Origin: Ursus arctos
Taxonomy: Eukaryota; Chordata; Mammalia; Carnivora; Ursidae
NCBI RefSeq assembly: GCF_023065955.2
Contig: NW_026622808.1
Coordinates: 49,860,475 to 49,924,474 of the forward strand
Reading direction: 5' to 3'
Length of the DNA: 64,000 nt
The notes under the pieces are model-generated. The model had not been told where the DNA came from. It was given only the letters and a program-made list of their open reading frames with translations, and did no database searches. Each line of letters starts with the position of its first letter. The stretch's first letter is position 1. A program made the position numbers and the translations under genes. Of the stretch, positions 10,063 through 21,560 are shown piece by piece.

Positions 10063-11165
10063 AAGCGTCTTCTCTCTCTCTCTCTTTTGATTAACAAATT
10101 GCCTTAAGATTTAAGAGTCTGTCTCTTCCTATGAGCTCTTCAGTCCCCTAATGCCAGACAGAAACTAATTTGCCGAATGAGGCCACAACACTTCATTTAA
10201 GAAATCTCAAAGGAAGTACACTTTTCTTTTCATAAGCAAACACAAGGATAGTGGGCCCTACTCTCTCTCCAGTATGTGTGTGAAATGATGTTACACAGAG
10301 TCACTTGAACCCCACAGAGACCGTCCAAACAGTCTCAGGTACGACTCTTCCCCAGGGGCAGCAATGCCTCACGTGGAACAGAAAACATTTTAAAAAATCA
10401 TCTCTTTGGAACATTTCACTTAACTCCCACCCAGGCTCGAATCCTTTCCTGCCACCTCCTCCCCCATTCAACCCCAGGGACGCAGAGGTTAAAATAGTGC
10501 AGGCTGCATTAAAATTCCCACCTCAGTCTGTGGCTGCCCTGCGTTTGCTCCCCAGCTGGTGGAGTGGGTCCTCAGACACTAAGCACAGGGTGCTGGTGGA
10601 AGGACCTTGTCCATCTGGTCGCTGGTCAAATGAGGAAGAGCAGAGGGAAGTGAGACTCGGCCACAGGCCAGACCTCTGGCTTCTTGGAGCGTCCTGACCT
10701 GTAACCCATAGTGGGGTTCAAGTCTGTGTGAAAACACCCCACCCCAGACACCCAATTCCAGTACCCAATTTGGGGGCAGACTTGGTAAGAAACCCAAAGG
10801 CAAGTCCAGATAGGGCAGTGTGGGACCGTTCCTAATGACCAGGGTCAGCTTAAAAAGCAACAGGAAATAACAACTACAGAAAAAGACCAGAACCTCAGCC
10901 TTCTTTGGTTTTGCTTTAGTAGTTCTTTGGAACAAGGAAATATGAAAGCTTGGTAAAGGAAGCGGCAAGCTGCTTTTTTTTTTTTTCTTTTCTTTCTTCT
11001 CTCTTGTTCCCTTTTGACCTTTTCTGAAAGCCTGGCATGAGAGGGCCTGCCTCATAAAAATGATTCCTCAGGATTTTTTGTGGGGTGACCCACCCAGAGT
11101 CAAATTCCCCACCATCCCTTGCCTGGATGTGTGCAAAATCGGCTCTCTAGCCCGGCTTCATGCTT
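10063..11165. other. Unique intron DNA
   Basis: No transposon family is recognisable. It includes a short CT run (10071-10086) and a T-rich run (10974-10988). Open frames of 130 and 158 codons occur, but one depends on low-complexity K/R-rich sequence and neither shows splice sites or domains. Confidence 0.5.
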
Positions 11166-11199
11166 TTGAGTCCCGTGAGGACCCAATCTCTGCATGGCC

Positions 11200-11970
11200 A
11201 TGTGAGCAGTATCTCTAAAATACAGATGAAATCCCTTCACTTTCCTGCTTAAAATTGCCAAATGGCTTCTCACACAAACCTCGGGAAAATCTAAGTCCTT
11301 CCCTTGCCAACGGTGTCCACATAACCTGCTCTGGTTTTAATTAGAACCCATCCGCCTTTCCCTTAACACACCAGCCGCACTGGCCCTCCTTTTCTTCCTC
11401 AAAATAAAAGTTTGTTCCTCCTTTGAAATTTTGCATATGCTGTTCCCTCTGGAATGCCGTTTCCCCAGGTCACTGCATGACTGGGCGCTTTTGTATCTTT
11501 CAGATCTCAAATCAAACGTCACTACAGTGGAGTCTGGATACTCTCCCTCTTGTGCTGCTTTGTTTTCTTCATGGCTAATATTCCTTTTGCTGTTGTTGTT
11601 GTTGTTTTTAAGATTTTATTTATTTATTTGACACAGAGAGAGAGACAGCCAGGGAGAGGGAACACAGGCAGGGGGAGTGGGAGAGGGAGAAGCAGGCTCC
11701 CAGTGGAGGAGCCTGATGTGGGGCTCGATCCCAGGACTCTGGGATCACCCCCTGAGCTGAAGGCAGACGCTTAATGACTGAGCCACCCAGGCACCCCTGT
11801 TGTTTTGTTTTTGTTTATCTGTCTCTCTCTTTCACCATCAGAACGTAAATTTCATGACAGAGTCGTTGATTTGTTCAGCACTGTATCCCCAGGGCCTAGA
11901 ACAGTGCCTGGCACAGGGTAAGAAAGTGGTAAATAAGTATCTGCAGAGTGAAGGAAAGTCTTAACTGCTC
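11200..11970 (+). mobile_element. L2 LINE 3' end, split by a Can-SINE
   Basis: Forward L2 words run in order: CACTTTCCTGCTTAAAATTG, CACTGGCCCTCCTTTTCTTC, ATGCTGTTCCCTCTGGAATGC, CTCAAATCAAACGTCACT, then after the SINE GAACGTAAATTTCATGACAG, CACTGTATCCCCAGGGCCTAG, AACAGTGCCTGGCACAGGG. The SINE at 11606-11797 divides it. Confidence 0.85.
11606..11797 (-). mobile_element. Can-SINE inserted in L2
   Basis: Reverse Can-SINE from TTTTTAAGATTTTATTT to GAGCCACCCAGGCACCCC. The flanks are GTT/GTTTT-rich on both sides (TGTTGTTGTTGTTTT and TGTTGTTTTGTTTTT), consistent with a target-site duplication expanded or blurred by the repeat. Confidence 0.92.
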
Positions 11971-12499
11971 AGAACCTAGCACCGTGAACAATGAAATAAG
12001 TTCACAAATGATTTCCATTTACAAGCACAAGGTAAAGTGAGGATATTCTAAAACACCTCCTGAGCCTTGGCCCAGACAGGCTCATATGTCACAAACAAGC
12101 CTTCCACCCGGAGAACAAGGCGTGCTATTAGACTCATCAGATGAGAGATTCTGGAGGAACTGGAGAGAGGTAGAAGGGCGTATCTAGGACATTCTTACTT
12201 TGGGATCTATTGAGTGGACGGAGTTTTATATTTCGCCCCAATGATGTCAACCCCAGTTGAACAGGGCTCCTTTATATCATCTGGGTGTTGACTGAATATG
12301 AGCTTTGACGCTCCCGTTCAGAGAATGGCCTAGACTGACACAGATGTCTCCACACTGTGTCAGCTGTGATTTTCCCTCGAGCTGTTTCAAGATGGTGTCT
12401 ACCCTCTCAAAGTGCAATCATTGGGAAGCTCTTTTTCCCATATCAATGAACGATTCTCCTAGCTGTAACCACTGGATGTCACATAGCACATGGGCAGTA

Positions 12500-12640
12500 T
12501 CTTTTTTCACCTACTTACATCCCTAGGAGGTAAGAAGTTTTACGGTTTAGATTTTGTAGATGACAAAACTGAAGTGTCGAGAGGTTAGGTCCCTTGTCTT
12601 GGGTCGTATTGCTATGACCTGGAGTGGACTCTCAGTTCCT
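12500..12640 (-). repeat. MIR SINE fragment
   Basis: CATCCCTAGGAGGTAAGAAG, TAGATGACAAAACTGAAGTG and GGTCGTATTGC follow reverse MIR, diverged. Confidence 0.6.
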
Positions 12641-12901
12641 TCAGCTGCAGGTTCACTGGGAGTGGAGGATAATAAAGAGACAGCACGTGAGAGAGCAGGT
12701 GGCATAGAAGAAGCACAGGAAGAAAGGAAAATGTGACGGGGTGGGGACAGTGAGAAAGAAGGCAGAACTCAGTTTCCTGAAGACTAAATTGAGTAACTTG
12801 AGTAATCTGACTTAGGAAAAGAATGTTAACAATAATTAATGGCCAGTGACCATGTGCCTGACACTATTCCAAGCCCTTTCTTATATTTACATGGGCTGTT
12901 T

Positions 12902-13106
12902 TTTTTTTTTAAAGATTTTATTTACTTATTTGAGAGTGTGAGAGAGTGAGCGAGAGAGAGCATGAGCAGAGGGGAGGGGTAGGGGGAGAGGGAGAAGCAG
13001 ACTCCCCACTGAGCAGGGAGCCCAATGCTGGACTGATCTCAGGAACCTGGGATCATGACTTGAGCAGAAGGCAGATGCTTAACTGACTGAGCCACCCAGG
13101 TGCCCC
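12902..13106 (-). mobile_element. Can-SINE inserted in MIR
   Basis: Full reverse Can-SINE with a perfect 14-bp target-site duplication, TACATGGGCTGTTT, at 12888-12901 and 13107-13120. Confidence 0.95.
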
Positions 13107-13133
13107 TACATGGGCTGTTTAAATTCATTTTCA

Positions 13134-13275
13134 ATTATTTTATTTTATTTTATTTTAATTTAATTTAATTTAATTTTATTCTTTTAGTAATCTCTACTCC
13201 CAACATGGGGCTCGAACCCCATCACCCAGAGATCAAGAGTCACATGCTCCACCGACTGAGCCAGCCAGGCGCCCC
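13134..13275 (-). mobile_element. Short tRNA-type Can-SINE (older subfamily)
   Basis: TTTTAGTAATCTCTACTCCC, CATGGGGCTCGAACCCC and ACTGAGCCAGCCAGGCGCC define the short subfamily, with a (TTTTA)n/(TTTAA)n tail at 13134-13181. A perfect 14-bp target-site duplication, TAAATTCATTTTCA, lies at 13120-13133 and 13276-13289. Confidence 0.93.
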
Positions 13276-14074
13276 TAAATTCATTTTCATAACAAGCCTA
13301 TGAGGCAGATTCCAGTACTAGCTCCATTCTATGGATGAGAAAGTCAAGTCTCAGAGAAGGTAAATGGCTGATTCCACCCTGCAAGTTCACAGAGCGAGGA
13401 GGAGGCGCCGAAGGTGGAAACACAGACACTGTGACCTCAGAGTCTGTGCCTTTCACTGCTGTATTGTATTACTTCTGTTCTAAGGTATTTCCTATCTCCT
13501 AGGTCAGATAGATTCAAACACCCCACTTAGGCATTTCCCATATCAGCCTGACCACCAGGTGAAGACATTGTTCTGGAAAAGCCTCATCTAGATTCACCAA
13601 ACCAGAGTTTCTGGGTTCAGGTCACTGTGCGGCAGCAAGGCCAGGGGAGGAGCAAGGTTTTTGCAATCTCCATTCCTTGGCTACCTCCCGGCCCTGCACG
13701 GAAGAAACACAGGCAGTTGCTAAAAACAGTGTCTATGTGTTTGCTATTGATTTTCATTGGACATCAGGATGGAATTAATCCCCACCTCTCGGGCTGCTGG
13801 CTCTGGTCACGCTTGCGTGGACACTCTGGGTGCAGGATGACATTTAGATCCATTTAGATCCAGGCCTCCTGGATCTGACTCTACGACAGTCTGGGCTTAA
13901 GATGCAATCTAGAACACAGTGCAATGAACTCAGTGTGGGAAAGCTCTGAAACGCGTTTTCATTCATTTGCTCCACCAGGATTCACTAAGCACTTTCCAAG
14001 CGCAAACACTGCTCGGGGTAGTCATACACATCAGCAAGGCTTGTTCTCGAGGAGGGTAGCCCAGCTTTGGCGCT

Positions 14075-14262
14075 AGGTTTGTGGCCACATACTTCTTTGC
14101 TGCGGGGCTGTCCTGTGCCCTGTAGGCTGTTGAGCAACCTCCCTGGCTTCTACCCACTAGATGCCAGTGACACCTCCCCCCTGCTTGTGACACCCACCCA
14201 GGTCTCCAGACATTGCCCGATGTCTCTTGGACAAAATCATCCCCGGTTGAGAATAATTGCTC
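14075..14262 (-). mobile_element. Non-autonomous hAT-type DNA transposon (MER type)
   Basis: CTTCTACCCACTAGATGCCAG, GTGACACCCACCCAGGTCTCC and AGACATTGCCCGATGTC match, in reverse, the repeat also present at 61660-61890. The family name is uncertain. Ends at GGTTGAGAATAATTGCT, the usual terminal motif. Confidence 0.7.
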
Positions 14263-14830
14263 TAGAGGTAAGGAGAAGAAAAGAAATGACTAACAAACAA
14301 GTATTTTCAGATGGTAATAAAGGCTCTAAAAAAGCTCAACTGGCAAGGGACTTAAGTTCTGAGCCTCTGCAAAACGCATGTCTCACCCAGGAGGCGTGAG
14401 AAATTAGGAAATTGATAGAACTTATGTTGGACCATTGCTCTTGAGAAGGGGCTCCCAGTACAGATTGAAGGGATAACCCTGTTTTCTGGACATTAGCATT
14501 CAAGTGCAAGCGCCTTTCTGGCAGAGGTGGGGGAAAAGCAAACAAGAAAGGCTGGCCAGTGGACAGCCGTTTCTGCCCCTCCAACATCAACCTGGCAGGG
14601 ATTTCGGTCAGCTTTGGCAGACACTCCCTGGGGAGGGCATTCTCATAAAAGACAATCGCTTATCAGATGATAGCCTGATCTCTTAAGGCTGGTGAAAAGA
14701 AAGGCCAGGTTTCAAAGGAAGAAAGAAAAGAAGAAGCATAACTACTTAGAAATCTGGAGCTGAAGGCCATCGGGAGACACCAGCCTGGTGTCTGTGAGGT
14801 ACGCCAGGATTTAGAGTCAGGAGGCCTGGG

Positions 14831-15050
14831 GGGCGCCTGGGGGTCTCAGTTGGTTAAGCGTCCGACTCTTGGTTTCGGCTCAGGTTGTGATTGCAGAGTC
14901 CTGAGATTGAGCCCCGCTCGGGCTCCATGCTCAGCACAGAGTCTGCTTGAAGATTCTCTTTCTCCTTCTTCCTCTGCCCCTCCCCCTGCTCACATTCACT
15001 TTCTCTCTCTAAAATAAATAAATAAAATCTTAAAAAAAAAAAAAAAAGAA
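14831..15050 (+). mobile_element. Can-SINE
   Basis: Forward copy from GGCGCCTGGGGGTCTCAGTTGG to AAATAAATAAAATC and a poly-A tail. A perfect 14-bp target-site duplication, TCAGGAGGCCTGGG, lies at 14817-14830 and 15051-15064. Confidence 0.95.
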
Positions 15051-15310
15051 TCAGGAGGCCTGGGTTGTGTCTTAGCTCTGCCATTTAACCAAGAGTAATG
15101 CATTGATATTGTGGTATTCCTCTAAATCTCAGTTTCTGCTCCTGGGAAATGAGAACATTAAGAATCAATCTTATTTAGCTTTGTTTGTCTCTTGTATTAA
15201 TATGGATTGAACCTAAAATCCACTTCAAAAGTACAGATGATAATCATACCACCAGTAATACACTCTACTTATAGATCAGGCGTTAGAGTCTGTTCTAAGT
15301 GCCTGGCATA

Positions 15311-15311
<1 letters not shown>

Positions 15312-15350
<39 letters not shown>
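15312..15350. repeat. (ATT)n microsatellite
   Basis: Thirteen ATT units directly precede the SINE tail at 15351, so it probably grew from the A-rich end of that insertion. Confidence 0.95.
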
Positions 15351-15537
15351 TTTAAAGATTTTATTTATTTATGTGACAGAGAGACAGCCAGCGAGAGAGG
15401 GAACACAGCAGGGGAGTGGGAGAGGAAGAAGCAGGCTCCCAGCGGAGGAGCCGGATGTGGGACTCGATCCCGGAACACCGGGATCACACCCTGAGCCCAA
15501 GGCAGACGTTTAACGACTGTGCCACCCCGGCGCCCCA
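15316..15537 (-). mobile_element. Can-SINE with expanded ATT tail
   Basis: Reverse copy of the subfamily with GACAGCCAGCGAGAGAGGG and GGAGGAGCCGGATGTGG. The flanks CCTGGCATACATTA (15302-15315) and CCTGGCTTACATTA (15538-15551) form a target-site duplication that encloses the ATT repeat. Confidence 0.94.
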
Positions 15538-16007
15538 CCTGGCTTACATTATGAGCTTTACTCTTACCCTCGTGCACTGAGCACTGTGATTAGTGGAAAT
15601 GATCCGTAAGCTGTTGAATGCTATTGTGTTAACCGTAAGTGGTTAAATGATTATTTTTTCTCAAGAAAAAAGTTCTCCTGGATTATTAAGAGGACAAGTT
15701 GTCAAATTTGAGTTGAAAATCAATCTACCAGTTAAACCCTGGCAAGAGAGGTCAACCCAATAGACGGGGATCAATGCCGTTCTGATTTCTCAGTGATAAT
15801 CAACAGACAAACTCAAAATCACCATTTTTAACTGCCCTGCTACCCAAGCTGGGGAAACGCTTATAAACTCTGTCTTCTTATCTGATTGCAACCAGGTTGT
15901 GTCTTAGGTTGGCTCCTTTTGTTCTCACCAACATGAAGTAGAATTGAACTTGCTGACTGCTATGTCTGCGTCATATGCTTTGACATACATCTTATCCACT
16001 GAATTCT

Positions 16008-16200
16008 TTTTTTTTAAAGATTTTATTTATTTATTTGATAGAGCCTGCACAAGCAGTGGGGAGGGGCAGAGGGAGAGGGAGAGGGAGAAGCAGGCTCTCC
16101 ACTGAGCAGGGAGCCCGATGTGGGGCTCGAACCCAGGACCCTGGGATCATGACCTGAGCTGAAGGCAGACGCTTAACCGACTGAGCCACCCAGGCGCCCC
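16008..16200 (-). mobile_element. Can-SINE
   Basis: Reverse copy from TTTTTTTTAAAGATTTTA to GAGCCACCCAGGCGCCCC. The target-site duplication ATCCACTGAATTCTT / ATCTGCTGAATTCTT (about 15993-16007 and 16201-16215) has two mismatches. Confidence 0.94.
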
Positions 16201-16215
16201 ATCTGCTGAATTCTT

Positions 16216-17343
16216 ATAACCACCCCGTGAAGCAGGCATTTTGGGCCCTCGGTTTTACAATGAAAAGGCTGAGACCCAAGAAGTTGAGAATAACTCACCC
16301 AAGCTTCCTAGCTAATGAAGGCCTGAGCCAAACTCAACTAGGAGCTCACCCAATGACAGGTGGGGAAAACAGGTGACATATCTTCAGAGAAGAAGCTGCA
16401 GCAAAAACCAGGATTGTCTTTATACATACTTTGTGCTTTTCCAATTAGAAACTCAGCTTAGGCACTGATGAGAGTTTGTCCAATGTTTATTTTCAAAAAA
16501 CCGTGCAGGATATATCTGCCGTTCCTTTCCAGAAAGAAACATCCTCTTTACTTAAAACCAGTTGTTAGGCTGTATTTTTAGACGTCATGGTACAGTACTG
16601 AGTCGAAAAAGAAAAGAAAAAAACGGGAGGACACAGATATTATAAACAGGAAAAGTCACAAAGTGTAACCAAGAAAAGCCAAGAGCACAGCCCATGGGCT
16701 GAGGGTGATTTCAGTTCTTGTCTCAGCTCAGGTTGACCAGAAATGAAGTTCTCCCGTCAACTTGTAGAAGATGGAAATTTTGGCTTTGGTGATTATGCAA
16801 GTAGCAGACACCCTGTGGTTTGGAAACTTTTTGCTTTGCCAACTGTCAGTTTTCTCTTCTCCCGTGAAAAACAGCCTGTAGGAATGAGCAAACGTACTGC
16901 GTCTTTCAAAAACTTAAAAGTTAAGACAAGCGCAGCTCGGGTGAAGGGATTTTAAAAATAAACTGCAGTCCTTGTAACTGAAAGATATTCTAGGTACTGT
17001 TTATTCACTGTACAGCACATTTGGAAATCTGGGCTGAATGTAAGCCATCCACAGGGCACATAAATCACGTATATTGCCCTGGAAACCTAAAACCGAACAA
17101 AAATTAATTAGAAAACCAAAATCAACTTTACATTTGTTTTGGAGTTCACATTCATTGTCAGAGTTTTCACATCTCCATTTTTCATCAATGCCTGTTCGAA
17201 TGTCTCTGATTTATGCTTTTCAAAGTCTCTTTGTTGGTCCCAGCACAAGTAGAAGCTGAAATAGTCCTTAGGGAGTTTATAAATAATACAAACAGATTGT
17301 ATTAGGTCCAAAGTGCTAGCTGGGTTGGTAGAAATGTCACATT
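16216..17343. other. Mostly unique intron DNA
   Basis: 16216-16330 has faint MIR-like words (GAAGCAGGCATTTTGGGCCC). The rest, AT-rich and without low-complexity runs, shows no repeat I recognise and no exon. Confidence 0.5.
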
Positions 17344-17358
17344 TGGGTAGGGAATTTA

Positions 17359-17582
17359 TTTATTTATTTATTTTTTAATTTTAATTTTTTTTTTAAGATT
17401 TTATTTATTCATTTGACAGAGATAGAGACAGCCAGTGAGAGAGGGCACACAAGCAGAGGGAGTGGGAGAGGAAGAAGCAGGCTCATAGCGGAGGAGCCTG
17501 ATGTGGGGCTCGATCCCATAACGCCGGGATCACGCCCTGAGCTGAAGGCAAACGCTTAACCGCTGTGCCACCCAGGCGCCCC
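17359..17582 (-). mobile_element. Can-SINE, young-looking
   Basis: Reverse copy of the GACAGCCAGTGAGAGAGGG / GGAGGAGCCTGATGTGG subfamily. A perfect 15-bp target-site duplication, TGGGTAGGGAATTTA, lies at 17344-17358 and 17583-17597. Confidence 0.95.
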
Positions 17583-17827
17583 TGGGTAGGGAATTTAGAA
17601 AAGCATTATCAAACTGTGAAAACTGAAAAGTCAAGCCCATGTAGGACAATACAGAAAATTTCTTAATCGTCAATGTCCAGGACACATTTCACCATCACAG
17701 AAGAAACTCTCTTCTCAACCTACAGGTTTCTAATACTTAGTAAAGAAACTTTTTGGTCGCTTAATGCAGGTTGAGTGGATCAAATGGGATGACATCTTTT
17801 TCTGAGGCTAATGCAGATTTCAAAGAT

Positions 17828-17852
17828 GAAAACAAAACAAAACAAAACAAAA
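17828..17852. repeat. (AAAAC)n microsatellite
   Basis: Five AAAAC units, between GATG and CGGAAGG. Confidence 0.9.
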
Positions 17853-18153
17853 CCGGAAGGCTACAGGTCAAGGAGACAAAGGAAATATGAAAAAGGAGCC
17901 AAAAACAATTTCTGGGCCAGAACCAGAAAACACAACGAGGGGAAAAGAATCCTCTGAAAGAGAGAATGGTGAGTCTCGGAAACTCACGAGAGTCTACTGC
18001 CCCATTTTCAAGCTGGTGGTGAAGCACGACCCCATATTAAAAGTTACAGCATATCAACTTATGAATTAAATAATGAAGTAATAAGAACAGAAGGAAGAAA
18101 TAATATGAAGAAATAATAAAGTAATGAAATAAATTACATTAAAAATACAGGTA

Positions 18154-18254
18154 CTAAGGGGCACCTGGCTGGCTTAGTTGGTGGAGCACGTGACTCCTGA
18201 TCTCAGGGTCATGAGTTCAAGCCCCATACTTGGTCTGGAGTTTACTTAAAAAAA
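18154..18254 (+). mobile_element. Short tRNA-type Can-SINE
   Basis: Forward short subfamily: GGGGCACCTGGCTGGCTTAG, CATGAGTTCAAGCCCC, TTTACTTAAAAAA. A 13-bp target-site duplication, AAAAATACAGGTA, lies at 18141-18153 and 18255-18267. Confidence 0.92.
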
Positions 18255-18924
18255 AAAAATACAGGTAATGAATGCTCAAAACTCATCATTTCCAGTTATT
18301 TGGTTATGTTTTACTATTATCTTTGCTCTTGAGGTTATATATGTCTACTGAGTCAGTGTGACAGTGGGACTACCCAATGGTGATATGTTACAGCTCACCT
18401 CTTCCCAATCAGGGAGGTTACAGTGGTAACAGGAGATCGGCCAAGGTGTGAGGGTCTTCACACCACAGAAATTGGCAAATGCTACGCATCAGTGCCGTTT
18501 TCCCCAGAGAGGCGCTCGTGAAAGGCGCATCAGCATACCCCTGGAGAAGTTCAGCGGGAGAGGGAGGTCTCAGAGAAAGGATGAGGTTCAGAGCCCGATG
18601 TCGGGCTGCTGAGGCCACTGAGACACCAGGGGATGGAAGACGAAACAGCCGAGTCTTTGGATTCGGACAGAATTGCATCCAAAGCTCAGCCTACTTAACT
18701 TTTCCAAGACTTACTGATCACCTCCCGACAATGGGACTCATGATACCTGCCCACAGAGCACCGAGCTTGGCAGACAGAGGCCAACATAGAAGGTAACTGT
18801 TCTACTTGATGATTATGTTTCCCCAAATCCCCAGTGACCAGGCTCGCCGCTGAGGGTCTGCCGACCAAGGACTGCAGTGCTCCTGTCACAACGTTCACTG
18901 TCATTTGCTTTCCCTGGTTCTTTT

Positions 18925-19022
18925 GCCACTGGAATGTAAGTTTCACTTACTGCTGCTCTCCTAGCTCCTACAACAGTGCCGAGCCCACCACGGGGCTTAC
19001 TAAATATGTGTGGAATGAGTGA
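18925..19022 (+). mobile_element. L2 LINE 3' end fragment
   Basis: CCACTGGAATGTAAGTTTCAC, CTAGCTCCTACAACAGTGCC and AATATGTGTGGAATGAGTGAA match the forward L2 terminus. Confidence 0.75.
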
Positions 19023-19694
19023 ATTTCCCTTTCTTTCCGTCTGCTTCTCCACTTCTGAATTGTCTCCCTCCCTCTCTTTCTGTCAAGGTCTCACTGGCAA
19101 ATGAGTGACTCCTTTGCCTTTTAACTGCCAGATCCCAACCAGCTGTGTTGCTATCTTGTTATCCTTCTGGAATCTCTCAAACCAATGGAACTCTTCTCCC
19201 TGCGGCAGGAGGCCGCCGTGACCTTAAAGCAGAGGTGAAAGATGTTTCCAGCTTTTTCATTCACAAGCAGAACCGAGCATATGTCATTATGCTCTGTCGG
19301 CAAGTTTCTCCCCACTGGTACGGCCTCTCTGTTTTCTTCTCGGTTCCGCTTGCCTCCAGCAGAAGGGACAAGTCTTGTGAGAGGAAATCTCACCCACTAC
19401 GCACAGCTGTATCCAGGGAACCAAATATTTGCCCCTGTGGCCCTGCCTCAGCATTGCTTCTTGGACTTGCTTTTCTGGGATAATCTTTCTGAAGGCGGTG
19501 AAGGGTTGGGTCATTTAAAAAAGCATGGGCACTTCTGGAAAGAGTGGCCTGGATGGTGGCTTCTGCGAACCCATTTGGAAAGCATTAAATTCCAGAATTC
19601 CTAGTGCCTCTTCAGTTACAGTCGGGGCAGTGGGGGGTGATAACACAGGGTGCAGCTTGCCCACCCAGCCACTTGGTGCAGGGAACAGCCCCTC

Positions 19695-19830
19695 AGTAGT
19701 CAGATGGATACGATGTCTCAGCCTGACTCTGCCTCTAACTAGCTAGAAACTTCGGGCAAGCCCCTTGCACTCTCCGAGCAGCTGCTGTGCAATGGGAGTA
19801 TTCTTGCCTTGTGCGTTGTAAGCATTCCAT
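19695..19830 (+). repeat. MIR SINE fragment
   Basis: TCAGCCTGACTCTGCCTCTAA, CTAGCTAGAAACTTCGGGCAAG and CTTGCACTCTCCGAGC follow forward MIR. Confidence 0.7.
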
Positions 19831-19874
19831 AAGAAGCAGCTAGTGTTGCTTTTTCAAATATAGCATATTATTCC

Positions 19875-20045
19875 GGAAGTGTGAAGGTCAAGAGTACAGG
19901 CTCTGGAGTCAGACAGACTTGGGTGTCAGCCCCAGCTTTGCTCTTCTGTTTCTGTGTGGCCCTGTTCGTGTGGGTCACGTGAGATAATGTACATAACATG
20001 CTTAGCAGAGTTCACGCAACTTTTAGTGGTATTATTATACCTCTC
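19875..20045 (+). repeat. MIR SINE
   Basis: AGAGTACAGGCTCTGGAGTC, AGACAGACTTGGGTGTCAGCCC, then GTGAGATAATGTACATAACATG and GCTTAGCAGAGTTC follow forward MIR. Confidence 0.8.
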
Positions 20046-20227
20046 ATTAATAAAGACGAAGCAATTGCTACACATTTCTTCAGAGCAGGTGTCCTCGAAG
20101 GCCGTGTTTCCGTGCTGAGCAGGTCCCGCTCTGCCCCTGTACTCTGCCGTAGAGAAAGGAGCAGGAAGCTCGGGCAAGGTCAGAGTTGGTCTGAAGGTTC
20201 TAATTAGGAATAATATCACCTTGCCTG

Positions 20228-20420
20228 TCTAGAGTGCTTTCAACTTTCAAAGTGCCTTCACTTCTATTGGTTCTTTTAAACTTCACACATCTTAACATGC
20301 CAGAGTGTCATACCCCCATTTTTAGGTGAGGCCACTGAGGCCCAAAGAAGGGATATGACTTCTCTGTGGTTGCAGAGCTAGACAGAGCTGAGACTCCAGA
20401 CTGGAGCTCCTGCTCTCTCC
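20228..20420 (-). repeat. MIR SINE
   Basis: AAGTGCCTTCACTTCTATTGG, CCATTTTTAGGTGAGGCCACTG, AGGCCCAAAGAAGGG and GAGCTGAGACTCCAGACTGG follow reverse MIR. Confidence 0.75.
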
Positions 20421-21118
20421 TGCCCCAATCTCCTGGCCCTTATAAAATATTCACCCAGAAGTAAAGTTAGAAAAAAAAAAAACCACTAAAATACAAGGCA
20501 GGTCCTGCATGCAATGCTTCCTCTTGTGCATTTTATAGTGGGAAGGCTTCCATTAACATTAAATTAGAATTCTAAAGAGAACATAGCTCTCCCAACCCAG
20601 GGGTGCTTTGGCGGATCAGCAATGCTCCATCAGCGAGGTCCTGGACGCCTCCTGGGCTCACTCTGCCAGTCCCCAAAGCCTGTTATGAGACTGAAGTCAA
20701 TGAAAAGAAATGTACTTTTAAAAAATTGGAGAATTTTAAAACAGCCCTGGAGATCAAAGTCCGGGTTTTTCTGGCTTGGGAACTATTATTCTACCTACTG
20801 ACACCTTCTGAGTCCTGGAGGGTTTAAGGCACTGCAGCAGGGGCAGTTTTATCAAAGAGAAGTGATTTATTTAAACAAGAAAAGTGGATCCTGTGGGGCT
20901 GGCAAGGACCGAAGGTGGGGAGTCTGCAGAAGTCACCATCTGATTTCCACAAATATTGTGGCTGGGAATTAGGAGTATTTGTAGAACTTTTGTTCCATTA
21001 CAATGCTGTTACTTCTGTGTTACAGCCAATTGACGGTCTGCTTAGTTCCTACTCGAATTCATACGGGTCTCCTTCCTCTGCAACCACAGTGGTTAAAGTT
21101 GTTAACAAAACCTACACT
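20421..21118. other. Unique intron DNA
   Basis: A short A run occurs at 20471-20483. Otherwise no repeat family or exon is recognisable. Confidence 0.5.
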
Positions 21119-21322
21119 GGGGCACGTGGCTGGCTCAGTTGGTTAAGCATCCAGCTCCTGATTGCGGCTCAGGTCGTGATCTCAGGGTCCTGGGATCGAG
21201 CCTTGAGGGGTGCTCCTGGATCGGTGGGAAGTCGGCTTGAGATTCTCTCTCTCCCTCTCCCTCTGCCCCTCCCTCCACTCATGCTCTTTCTCTAAGTAAA
21301 TAAAATCTTAAAAAAAAAAAAA
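21119..21322 (+). mobile_element. Can-SINE
   Basis: Forward copy (GGGGCACGTGGCTGGCTCAG to AAGTAAATAAAATC plus A tail). No convincing target-site duplication remains. Confidence 0.9.
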
Positions 21323-21479
21323 GTTTAAAAACTGCATGGAAGGCAATGGGGGCTTTTTTTCCTCCGCTGTAATTGGATAGTATTCTATTTTATCATTTCT
21401 TCCCTCTGATTATATAATACCAAATTTCCACCAAAGTGTAAACACTATCCATTTTGCTGTCTTCATTCATTGGCTGATT

Positions 21480-21560
21480 TCGTTTGCTTTACAGCAAATG
21501 AATGTTTTTTGAGCACCTACTCTGGCTCAGGCTCTCGGGGATAAAGTAATAATTGCACAT
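21480..21560 (-). mobile_element. L2 LINE fragment
   Basis: TTTTTTGAGCACCTACTCTGG and CTCTCGGGGATAAAGTAA match the reverse L2 terminus. Confidence 0.6.

Larger units (their letters stand above)
12838..13465 (-). repeat. MIR SINE interrupted by two Can-SINEs
   Basis: Reverse MIR pieces lie at 12838-12901 (CATGTGCCTGACACTATTCC), 13107-13133 and 13277-13465 (AACAAGCCTATGAGGCAG, TGGATGAGAAAGTCAAG, CCTCAGAGTCTGTGCC). Removing the two SINEs and their duplications restores one collinear MIR. Confidence 0.85.

Noticed and set aside
10579..11055. 158-codon minus-strand frame
   Set aside because: Low-complexity KKEKKKKKK region from a T-rich run, no splice sites, no known domain.
13842..13861. ATTTAGATCC repeated twice
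   Set aside because: A 10-bp direct repeat is common by chance or slippage and shows no further structure.
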